NCBI GenBank assembly: GCA_964020155.1
Contig: OZ026554.1
Coordinates: 4,230,327-4,277,826 of the forward strand
Direction: 5' to 3'
Source of the DNA: Chondrilla cf. caribensis
Taxonomy: Eukaryota; Porifera; Demospongiae; Chondrillida; Chondrillidae
DNA length: 47,500 bases
Part shown: positions 1 to 16,000 of the stretch, one piece after another
How the letters are laid out: each line of letters begins with the position of its first letter
How positions within the stretch are numbered: position 1 is the first letter of the stretch
The notes under the pieces: model-generated
Seen by the model: the letters and a program-made list of their open reading frames with translations, nothing else
Databases searched by the model: none
Told to the model about the DNA's origin: nothing
Position numbers and translations under genes: made by a program

Positions 1-197
1 CTGTGCTCTACTGCACCTCTGTCCAGTGCTCTACTGCACCTCTGTCCTGTGCTCTACTACACCTCTGTCCTGTGCTCTACTACACCTCTGTCCAGTGTTC
101 TACTGCACCTCTGTCCAGTGTTCTACTTCACCTCTGTCCTGTGCTCTACTGCACCTCTGTCCAGTGCCCTACAGCACCTCTGACCAGTGTTCTTTTG
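1..197. repeat. Minisatellite, 23-base unit
   Basis: About eight head-to-tail copies of a 23-base unit (CTCTGTCC(A/T)GTGCTCTACTG type) run to the window edge, so the array is probably longer. It lies upstream of, or within the first intron of, the Gs alpha gene. Confidence 0.9.
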
Positions 198-1112
198 CAC
201 ATGTATACATTTGCATAGTTATATATACACAAGTACTTGTCCGTGACTTGATAGCATCGAGCTGACATTAGCTGTGGAAATAGCAGTGCTTTCATCACCA
301 ATTCTCTTCATGTGGTCTTCTGTACAAAACCTTCCAAATGTATTACTATCCCCACAGCTAAAAACACTTGTTCTGTCAATTAGGAAGTTTCTACTGTACA
401 TACGTACGTATATTAACACATGTTAGTATCTGGGATTGTTGCATTGTATTGCTTCTATGATAAATACATCCCAGTGTTCACTGTTTATTGTAAATTGGGA
501 TAAACATTCTGTAGTGTGCTTGTCTGGTGTGCATATTGTTGTCCTGGTAACCAAATTCACTGCAGTGGCTTCCTTATGTACTTTCCTGTCCTCGAAGTGA
601 CATTTGCTCTAAGCCGTGATTGAAATCATCCTGGAGTGTGGATTTACCTGTTCCGTTAGCCTAATCCTGATCGAGTTGACTGCAATGCTCCATGTAGTGG
701 TTTATGCATATGAACATACGTACATATAGACATCCTGTATATGCACTAATTAATGTGTACATACGTATGTACTTACATACAGTACATAGTGATGTTGCTG
801 AATGGAGGTGTACTAGTTGTATTTCCTAATTTGCTGGTTCGGTTTCTGGGTAACAGAGGATGTTTGGAAGGCTGCTAACTAGGCAACAGAGGATGTCTGG
901 GCACCTCCTACAGTTGAACCGTGCATGGTTGGGATGTGGTTGCCCAGCAACAGAGGAAGCTGTTTGTACACATTGGGTACTTCACCTAAGTTGCCAGGGA
1001 GTATTTGTTGATAGTGTGAAAGCTTTATTATTCATTCTTAGAGGTTGCTGTGGCAACTGTCAGTATGGTGATATGCCCAGTAGTAATTTTATGAAATTAA
1101 TGCATCTTTGGT
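198..1112. other. Non-coding stretch left of Gs alpha exon 2
   Basis: No exon, RNA gene or clear element is seen here. The stretch is probably part of intron 1 of the Gs alpha gene. I looked for the missing G-alpha exon 1 (MGC... to LLLL) and did not find it. Confidence 0.4.
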
Positions 1113-1475
1113 GAACATGCCATCCCGTTGTGTGAACATTGTATGTTCAGTGCAGGTATTCTGTAAATGAAGGGTCTGGTTGACTTACCATCCCGTTGTA
1201 TGAGCATAGTACATGTGTTTAGTGCAGACATTCTGTAGATACAGGTCTGGTTGACTTACCATCCCGTTGTATGAACATTGTACGTATGTTTAGTACAGAA
1301 ATTCTGTAAATGAAGGTCTGGTTGACTTACCATCCCATTGTATGAACATTGTACATATGTTTAGTGCGGACATTCTATAGATACAGGTCTGGTTGACTTA
1401 TCATCCCGTTGTATGAACATTGTATGTTCAGTGCGGGTATTCTGTAAATATATGTCTGGTTGATATGCCATTCTG
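1113..1475. repeat. Tandem repeat, 71-base unit, about five copies
   Basis: The phrase GGTCTGGTTGACTTACCATC recurs at 71-base steps (1173, 1244, 1315, 1386, then a degenerate copy near 1454). The array stops about 55 bases before the first visible Gs alpha exon. Confidence 0.85.
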
Positions 1476-1531
1476 TTACATGAACATTGCGTTTTTGTAT
1501 CTCTGTGAGTGTTTGCCTCCTTCAACCTTAG

Positions 1532-6142
<4,611 letters not shown>

Positions 6143-6343
6143 GATTATCTAGAGTGTGTTCAATTGTGAGGAACCCTTGTATGCCTGTATGTATTTGTTG
6201 TAGTCCATTCTCCACGGTTGTTCAGTTGCTGCATTCTGTAGCAGTATATCATCACGCATCAAAGTGAACTACCATGCATCTAATATAATATATTATCGAT
6301 ATGTTTAATTATTGTAGTACTTTATTGTTGTAATCTTATTCAC

Positions 6344-6349
6344 ATTAAA
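6344..6349 (+). promoter_or_regulatory. Candidate polyadenylation signal (ATTAAA) of the Gs alpha gene
   Basis: ATTAAA lies about 200 bases after the Gs alpha stop codon, in AT-rich sequence. It is a common variant hexamer. No transcript evidence is available. Confidence 0.35.
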
Positions 6350-6671
6350 CTAACTACGTATATTGTGCGTGTTATTATTATTGAAATGTATATAGAATGT
6401 TACTACAGTGTTTAGTATACTGTTGTATGTTGAAGTATAATATTCTAAGAATGCTAACTGTGTCAGGTGTTTATGGAGCGCGAGGCGTGTTCAGCATACT
6501 TTGTGCAGAGCAAACACCCCGGGAAGGTGTGTGAACACTATCCATTGATGAACTTTTGTGAAACCAGCACGAATGTTATGCATACTAGATTTAGCACATG
6601 CATAAGAGGTGGAAGACTGCCGTCAATGCGTTCGGTAATCTGGTGAGTTGTTATCCTGATAAGTGGAAGTA

Positions 6672-6844
6672 CAGTGGAACCTCTTTTGAAGACTACATAC
6701 CTCTACACAAAGACCACCTGTTCTAAGCAAATACTATTGAAATATATTATTGCTATTTCACCTCAACCACCGTTAAACACCTCTGAGTGAAGACCACATT
6801 TTACTGGTCCCTTGAGTGGTCTTTATAATATACAGGTTATACTG
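6672..6844. mobile_element. MITE-like element, CAGT termini with TA flanks
   Basis: A 173-base unit begins CAGTGGAACCTC and ends ..GGTTATACTG, whose reverse complement CAGTATAACC matches the left end. TA dinucleotides flank both ends. This fits a Tc1/mariner/pogo-type non-autonomous element between the Gs alpha and receptor genes. Confidence 0.6.
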
Positions 6845-7157
6845 TATTTTGCTTCAAACCGTTCAGTCCTGGTGAGAGATAACATCGAACTTCAATCCTA
6901 TCACTTACTGTAGCAATGAGCTTCCACTACTATCAATCTGCATGTTTTTATGTACGGATGTGTATATATGCTCTTTGGAAGCCATTTTATTCTATGTAGT
7001 CCACCACTATAGCAATGGCGATGGTATGGTAAAATTTGGCTAAAGTACATGCATTCCACTGACTAATTATTCCACCCTGTGTTGCCATGGTATTTGCCCT
7101 TTCGGTATCCGCGTGTAAGTAGATGCCTGTAATGGCTTGTTTGCTGTAAATCACGTT

Positions 7158-10042
7158 ATGGCGGGACGGGTTATCACTGGGGGCTTGCTGCTGGTGTGCG
7201 TACTGCAAGCGGTGCACGGACACGTGTGCATCCATGACGAGGTAAGGAGCTGTGCAGTTTGTATCAAGGACCCTAGCTATCTCCCTACACTTGTATACAC
7301 GAGGTTTAATTTCCTCGCGTGTTTGCATCAGGTACAAGAGTCTCCTGTAAGGTTATCGCTCGGAGGACAGTCTAGGGAAAGAGAAAAACGCCAGAGTTCG
7401 AGGGAGCCTATCAGGATAACAACTCACCAGATTACCGAACGCATTGACGGCAGTCTTCCTCAAACAATACTGCAAAATGAAGGCTCCTTGGACAGAGCTG
7501 TGGAATTTCTTTCGCAAGCGCTATCCGTGGATAGAGTGTCAGGAAATTTCCTGATCACTCCGGATTTCCAATGTACTGGAGTTATAACTGGATTGTGTGG
7601 TACCGAGTGCACTTGTCCTGTCGGTAGTCTCGATGTTAGTGACGTTATGTGCGGGATCGTTGGTACAGTACCTACAGAACACGTTGATGTTGTGTACGGT
7701 TGTGACCTCTCAACTAGTCAATGTACAGTTGCTAGTAACAGCGGTACTGGAGAGGGTCTGGCGGATACAGATACAGTGATTTACGTCCTAGCAGAACAGA
7801 CAGGTATGACATTACTACATGTTCTTTGCCTACTGTTCCTCTGTTTCCTATTTCAATGAATTAAATATCTGAATGTATAAATTTTGGGGAATTAAATTGG
7901 TACGGATGCTGTAATTGAATGTAGCTGGATTTCCTGTATTTAAACATACAATTATTTCACCCTTCTTAGTGTTTTCCTTTCATCCATATCCAGTCACATG
8001 TAATAACAGTGAATCCGCTCTGGCATATGCCTCCTCTTGTATCATGGACTCAAGTACTAGAAGACCTATTGGTGGATATGTCAACCTGTGTCCCTCGGTA
8101 TGTTAATGTACAGTACTGTCCTTAAGAATGTGAAATGCGTTCTAATTTACTAGGTCCAATTGAAGTTCTATTAAGTTCATATTTTCTCACAGAATATTAA
8201 TGCCGTCTTACTAAATAACCTTAACCAGTATATGGTCAGAGTACTAGCACAAGAAATACTACATGCTCTGGGATTTTCTGAAGAATTGTTCTCCTAGTGA
8301 GTCAGACTGAGTGATCACTGTGTCATGGTACTGACACTATTTGTCATCCTTAGTTGAAAAACATCCACATTTTTAGTACAAGGAATTCCATGTGTGCTTC
8401 GAGGATTAGTACTATTACATATGTTTGTATTACATACAGTATTTATACAATATAATACGTATTTCAATTCAGCTACGACACCACACCTGTGCTTGGCAAT
8501 GAGAATTACAAAGGTGTCTCTCAGAGAGCGGTTATTACTCCTGAAGTAAGTGCAGAGTTACCACAAGCTAGTATCTCGTCATGTGCACTTGATCATGCTT
8601 CATCAGCTCCTGCTGTACAATAATTGTGTTGCCCATTCACAATATTAGGTAGTACGGGAGGCAAGGGATTACTACAACTGTGCAGATTTAAGTGGACTGT
8701 TCCTTGAGGCTGGAAGCAGGTTATACCTCTACCCACTACATACTAAGTCTTGTTAATACTTCATTGTTACTTTATTGTCATTCTTTGATCTTATTTCCCC
8801 ATCTTGTCCACAGTCACTGGGAATCCAGAATCCTAGTACCAGAACTGATGGCACCACGTCTTTACGAGTGCGGAAACCAAACTCTGCTTTGATATTGATT
8901 TGATAAGTTGGTTCTAGCCTTCATTTGGTGTAAATTCCTTCTTCCACAGATCTCACTCTGTACTGAGTCGATTCACTTTGCAGCTATTGGAGGCATCTGG
9001 ATGGTATGAAGCTAACTACACTGTAGCTGAACAGACAGTACTTGGAGAACCAATCCCATTGTTGTACGGGAAAGGTGTGCACATGTTTATGTGAGTGTGA
9101 CGTCTTTGGCTGTTGCCTTACATCTGCTCCCTCTGCACAGGACTTGGCTGTAATTTCATCAGAGAAGACTGCACTAACAGTAGTAACTTTCCCTATGCTT
9201 GTGACACACAGCGTAGTGTCAACACACCTTACTGCTCTTTTGATGGAGTCTACAAGGTATGTATGCATATGTTTGTGTATTCTTTGTACAGTGTGTACTT
9301 GTTCCAACCAGACTCTCTTCCATCCCACAGTCAGTTTGCATAGTATATCCTTTCACTGATGGATGTACCATTCCTCATCCAGTGACTGATGCGGATTGCA
9401 GAGACGGGGCCATATCATGTACGTTAGCGATTACACACAGTCCTCCAACATGTGTGTTGTGCATTACTTGGGCCTTGCCTGTCAGTGGTACTTCTGCTTC
9501 ACCTCCAGTGAGAGACGCCTCAGTGGAGGTTGCTGGTCCAGAGTCCATGTGTTTCATGACCACACTCACCACCACTGGTGCACCACTTGCTGAGGCTACC
9601 TCCACCTGCTTGGAGACACAACCTGTGAATGATGGCACAACCAATTACTATGGAATTGAAACAGCTAATGATGACATCGTCTCCATCAATGACTGTGAGT
9701 GGATACTTCACATACATGCAGTACTGCAGTACGAACTACCTGTACTCTGTATGTAATATATGCATGTGTATGTGGATACACTGGTGTTCTGTCCTTTAAG
9801 GTCATGTACTATACTTTCTATTATTGTACAAAAAATACAATGTCACATTTTGTAATGTATGTATACATACATGTTATTTGTGCTTCACCTGACTGTGTAT
9901 ATTATCCCCTTAGTGAGGTATGTGTGTGACAGTGATAGAGAAGTACTGAGCGGAGTATCCCCGGAGAATGGGACTATTATTTGTAATGAAATATGTGATG
10001 TGATAGCATACCAAGAGGGAAACATTCTACAACCTGCTGACT
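7158..10042 (+). other. Leishmanolysin-like (peptidase M8) head, exons 1-11, zinc motif altered
   Basis: Exons: 7158-7241, 7332-7803, 7994-8097, 8193-8296, 8473-8545, 8649-8719, 8814-8867, 8950-9074, 9141-9256, 9331-9694, 9914-10042. Family landmarks seen in order: HVCIHDE after the signal peptide; a furin-type REKR site at residues 45-48, as expected for a propeptide; ASSCIMD..RPIGGYVNLCPS; LAQEILHALGFSEELF; VVREARDYYNC; SHWESRILVPELMAP (third zinc-ligand His and Met-turn region); SRFTLQLLEASGWYEANY; LLYGKG; LGCNF. In active M8 enzymes the helix carries HExxH; here residue 240 is Gln (CAA, 8250-8252), giving QEILH, while the Glu and second His are kept. A pseudoprotease is the simplest reading. 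Exon 10 is long and could hide an unrecognised intron. Confidence 0.85.
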
Positions 10043-13000
10043 GTGAGTTACCACCCTGTTTGTGCATATGTGTATGTGAATTTGTGTGTGTGCATGTGTG
10101 TGTGTGTGTGTGTGTGTGTGTCCGTGGATGTGTACACATACATGTGCTAGGTCATGTGTAGATGTACATACATGTACATGTGGATGTGTGTGTACTTACA
10201 TGCATACGTACCACCATGTACTGTACGTACAGATTTGTTTGCAGTATATGTTCATGTATATAATAATTTAAAGTACTCTATGCCAGTAGTGTATATTCCT
10301 GTAGTTTGGAGATGTATTCACTGCAACCCCTCATCTCCCCCATAGACTGTCACTCATCATGTGCAACTTGTGAGTTAGCAGGTAACTCCTCATTTTGCCG
10401 AACATGCTCAGACACAACTCTTGTAATCCTCAACAACAGTCCACCTGGACCTTGTGTCCTCCCTGGTGAGAACACACTTTAATGTGGACCTCTATGAACT
10501 GTGTCCATTACACACTGTTTGCTGTACCTCATGTGTATGTAGACTACACTATCAGACTTGTTGGTGGTGCATCAAGCAGTGAAGGTAGAGTTGAAGTGAT
10601 CACGTCTGGACTGTACAACACTATCTGTCTGGATAACTGGGACCAAAACCTTGCTAATGTGGTGTGTAGACAGCTTGGGTTCACTCTGTTAGCCGAAGAG
10701 GCCTTCCTCAACTTTGGTGCTGTGTTTGGACAGGGAACAGGTCCCATATTGGAGGAGGAGTTGACTTGTACAGGAACTGAGAGTTTTGTGTTACATTGTA
10801 GCAGAGCAGCTGCTGACATTGGAGGGTGTAATCACTCACGAGATGCCAGTGTCAGGTGTTGGGGTGAGACTGTTGAGGTGACACCTGTGAATAGCCTTAA
10901 TCTCACTGAGATGTCTAAAGGAGGGTGATAAAAACACTTGACATTGCTAATACACACCATTACTGATCTGTGGATTTTTAAACACAATTATTATTCTATT
11001 ACATAGTACAATAATGTTATTTACATATAGATATACATTCAAATTATTGTTTTGCCTATATACTTTAATATGACCCGAATCAGTACACATTAAAGTATTA
11101 CAGTAATATATTTACTGTAAACCTGTTTCCACAATAGTATCACTTATGCATGCACCCCACATTATAGTACTATAATGCAGCTTGATATCGTACATAATAT
11201 ATGTATCAATATCATTGTGTTTGTCCATTTCTTATTAGGTAATTGCACTTTTGCTTCATATAAAAGTGAAGGAGTGTGTGTACAATCATGTCCTGAAGAC
11301 CTTGTTGCAGATAATGATCCTCGAGTGTGTAGGAATACTACTGGTGAGTGTACATAGGTGTTTGCATGTGTGTGTGTTTGCACATACTGTCATGGAGTAG
11401 TAGAGTATATCATGACAATATGAATATGCGAACTGTAAAAGAAAACTGTGTGCATATACATAATAGTATGTATGTATGTCATGCTGTTTGGACCACCAAT
11501 ACAGCACAGTTAACCAGGAAGGTATAATTGATAACAGTTGATAATGAACATACGTATACATAGGTATGGTATGTATGTGTATGTACATACATTGCAGATA
11601 CTGTTGTTGTATATAGAAAATTTTTACCAAAACTCTGATTCTAAGTGAGCGTCCAGTACTTGTAGCTCTTTCCTATAAGGCATTTGCAGAAATCATTGTA
11701 ATTCAGTAAACTCAATGAGTGTTGTACATACTGTACAACACACACATACAGTAATCTAACAGTACTTGTACCCTCCACAGATACAGACTTCACTCCAGAG
11801 GGATTCACTGTAAATGCTACCAAATATGAAGCTGTCCATTTAGTTGATTCCAACGGAATGTTCCCATCAGGTACAGAGGTGCTCAGGGTCAAGACTATTT
11901 TAGGAGGATTGGATGATACACTTTTATTACTTGGTGCAACTATCTATGATGATCTTGAAGGGTATTGGAGATTTGATACCAATTTTGATCCAACCCAGCC
12001 ACTTGTTATGAGGACAAGTCGAGATGTACCTCCTGGTGAATACAGAATCCAAATAAGAGTGTCCTACATTGATATACTTGGGGGTCAAGAGGTTTCTGCA
12101 CTTCTTAGAAATGCTGAAATACGAGTACGACCTCAAGCAGGTTAGTCTCTGGTTGTTTTGTGTTTGCTGTTCCCTCTGATGTTTCTGGTGATGTACTGCA
12201 TGTGATGAAGTACCTGTACTGATGCCTATACATGTAGAACAGTGTACATACATACATAAGCAATCAGTTATAAAAGACCCTAGTGTTGAAAGGTATCTCT
12301 TAAATTTAGAGACCATTGCATCGAGTTTATTGTACCATGAGATATTTATGCCCGAATAACATGCTAACTGTATAACGGTCTACCAAATTGAATCCTTTAC
12401 TGCTCAGTTTATTTATTCTATTATGTGATATCCCTTTGCATAGAGCCTTGTACCTATGATACATGTCAGAACAACGGAGTGTGTAGTAATATCGTAATCA
12501 ACAACCGGTTGACATTCTCATGTACCTGTCCTGCTGGATACACTGGGTTCACCTGTGAAACTTTTACAGGTATGGTAGGTACTGTATACCTACACATGGA
12601 ATTGAGTCTACTAGGTTATTATGTTGCAATATCTTGGGGATGACTATACGTACTTCTTATTCAGGTTATAATCTGATTATTAACTGTTAGGTACATTGTC
12701 CACTGTATAGACAAATGCATTATCTTACTATGTAGCTCGCACCTTGTCACTTCATGCTCTAGTCTAATCGTGTATGCAGACTACACTGTCAGACTTGTTG
12801 GTGGTACATCAAGCAGTGAAGGTAGAGTTGAAGTGATCGAGTCTGGACAGTACAACACTATCTGTCTGGACAACTGGGACCAGAACCTTGCTAATGTGGT
12901 GTGTAGACAGCTTGGGTTCACTCTAGTAATAGAGGCCTTCCTCAACTTTGGTGCTGTGTTTGGACAAGGGACAGGTCCCATATTGGAGGAGGAGTTGACT

Positions 13001-16000
13001 TGTACAGGAACTGAGAGTTTTGTGGTGCATTGTAGCAGAGCAGCTGCTGACATTGGAGGGTGTAATCACTCACGAGATGCTAGTGTCAGGTGTTCAGGTG
13101 AGCTGATTCTATGATTGTGTATTTGTGAAGACAGTAACAGTATAATGGGAAATTCAGTGGGAATTTAGAAGTTTGTAAGCAGATTGGCAAGTTTGCAAAA
13201 TGGTTAGTTTCATAATTGATACAATGTCATATGCTTGTGAAGGTAAAGCATCCTGGATTTCAATATAGGTTGAACTATAATTTGAACCCTCTGTGGTTCT
13301 CATGTGCCATATTTACTAAAATTACTACAATCCACAAATCAGAATTGTATGTTCTCTTTGTTTGCCAATAGACAATTGTTCATTTGCTTCATACAAAAGT
13401 GACATAGAGTGTGTCCACTCGTGTCCTGAAGGCCTTGTTGCAGATGATGATCTGCGTGTGTGTAGGAATACAACTGGTGAGCATTCATCTGTGCCATAAC
13501 AGAGTATGTATACATGCATGCATGTGCACATTTGTCAACAAACATGTGCACAATGCACTACACATACACACGTACATACACATAATGTACACACATGTAC
13601 ACACACACTTTCAACTTTATCCACCACACAATTAACAGACTCTACACGGATATTAAATGTGCTATGTTTAGTTGAGTAATGGTAGAAGTGGTATTCATCA
13701 CTTACTACCTGGCTTTCTATTATGTCCTTTATCCATTGTCCGAGGCAATGAGGGTGTGTACAATAAATATCTAATAGCTATATATTAGAAAGCCTGGTGT
13801 AACTAGGCTATTGTTGAAGGTTCTAGCACTTTAATGGTAAATTAAGGAAAGGTTACCAAACTTCTCATATACCTACAAGTTTATTGTGCACTTGTATCCT
13901 CCTCAGCTACAGACTTCACTCCAGAGGGATTCACTGTAAATGCTACCAAATATGAAGCTGTCCATTTAGTTGATTCCAACGGAATGTTCCCATCAGATAC
14001 AGAGGTGCTCAGGGTCAAGACTATTTTAGGAGGATTGGATGATATATTCTTAGTACTTGGTGCAACTATCAATGATGATCTTGAAGGGTATTGGAGCTTT
14101 GATACCAACTTTGATCCAACCCAGCCACTTGTTATGAGGTCAAGACGAGATGTACCTCCTGGTGAATACAGAAATAGATTAAGATTTTTCTACATTGATC
14201 TACTTGGTGGTGAAGAGTTTTCTGCACTTCTTAGAGATGCTGAAATACAAGTGCTACCTCAAGCAGGTTAGTCTCTGATTGTTTTGTGTTTGCTGTTCCC
14301 TCTGATGTTTCTGGTGAATCAAATAATTGTATGTGATAAGGTACCTGTAATATAGTACTGATGCCTTTACATGTAGAACTGTTACTGACAGCGTACATGC
14401 ACAGCCAGTTATAAGGGCCCTGGTGTTGAAATGTGCATGTATACCAAGGTATCCAGTTAGCTACAATATAAGATATTCATATCCAATTAGCATGCTAACT
14501 GCAATGATCTACCACAGGGAATACAGTCTCATTCTACTTTTTCCATTTATGAATGTCATCTCTTCCTGTGTAGAGCCTTGTACTGATGACACATGTGAGA
14601 ACAACGGAGTGTGTAGTAATATCGTAATCAACAACCAGTTAACATTCTCTTGTAACTGTCCTGCTGGATACACTGGGTTCACCTGTGAAACAGACATCAA
14701 CGAATGTGCTCCTGATCCTTGTCTCAATGGAGGCACCTGTATGGACATGGTAAACGGGTATATCTGCATGTGTCCAGATGAGTGGGATGGAGACAACTGT
14801 GAGAATGATGTCAACGAGTGTCTACCAGCAACTGATCCTTGTATGAATGGAGGTACCTGTAATAACTTGATAGGTGGCTATAACTGCACTTGTCCAGCAG
14901 AATGGGAGGGGACCAATTGCCAGAATGATGTGGACGAGTGTCATCCCGAGACAGATCCTTGTCCAAATAGAACATTTTGTACTAACTTAGAAGGAAGCTA
15001 CAACTGTACATGCACACCACAGTGGGAAGGTGACAACTGTGAGAGTGATGTGGACGAGTGTCTACCCGAGACAGATCCTTGTATGAATGGAGGTACCTGT
15101 AATAACTTGATAGGCGGCTATAACTGCACTTGCCCAGCAGAATGGGAGGGGACCAATTGCCAGGATGATGTGGACGAGTGTCGTCCAGAGACAGATCCTT
15201 GTCTGAATGAAGGTATTTGTACTAACTTAGAAGGAAGCTACAACTGTATATGCACACCACAGTGGGAAGGAGACAACTGTGAGAGTGATGTGGACGAGTG
15301 TCTACCAGAGACTGATCCTTGTATGAATGGAGGCAACTGCACCAACACTCCTGGTGGGTACATGTGTACCTGCCTAGCTGAATGGAGTGGTGTCCACTGT
15401 GAGGAGGATTGGAGCTGTCACACAGTACTTAGCCCTTGTCTGGATGGGGAGAATTGTACCAACTCTACAGGTACAGAAAGCACATGCACAGTCTTAGGGA
15501 ACTACAGTACTTTATAGTGGGGAGTGGAATATAGTCTTTATATCCAGGTTATACATTCAAGATGAATGACTGTCATGTACTTGGTTTTCACTGTACTCAA
15601 ATTAATTGTCTGTTTCATAAAAGTAATATAATAGTCTCCCTAGTACTTATGACGTCAATCTAATCATTTCTGTAGACTACACTGTCAGACTTGTTGGTGG
15701 TGCATCTAGCAGTGAAGGTAGAGTTGAAGTGATCAAGTCTGGACAGTACAACACTATTAGTCTGGACAACTGGGACCAGAACCTTGCTGATGTGGTGTGT
15801 AGACAGCTTGGGTATACTCTACTGGTAGAAGCTTTCCTCAACTTTGGTGCTGTGTTTGGACAAGGGACAGGTCCCATACTGGTTGAGGAGTTAACGTGTA
15901 CAGGAACTGAGGAATTTGTTTCACACTGTAACAAAGTCCCTGGTGAGATTGGAACATGCTATCACTCACGAGATGCCAGTGTCAGGTGTTCGAGTGAGTT

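Larger units (their letters stand above)
6143..7157. other. Intergenic region between Gs alpha and the receptor gene
   Basis: It holds the presumed Gs alpha 3' untranslated region, one MITE-like element (6672-6844) and the presumed receptor promoter and 5' leader. No TATA box or other promoter element stands out, and no further gene is seen. Confidence 0.5.

Noticed and set aside
860..1114. 84-residue frame as possible first exon of the Gs alpha gene
   Set aside because: It has no MG start, no KLLLLG-type end and no G-alpha similarity. The true first exon must end in LLLL plus one base of Gly.
7137..7157. Upstream in-frame ATG for the receptor
   Set aside because: It would add MFAVNHV before a complete signal peptide. 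The ATG at 7158 starts a more typical one, but the data cannot exclude 7137.
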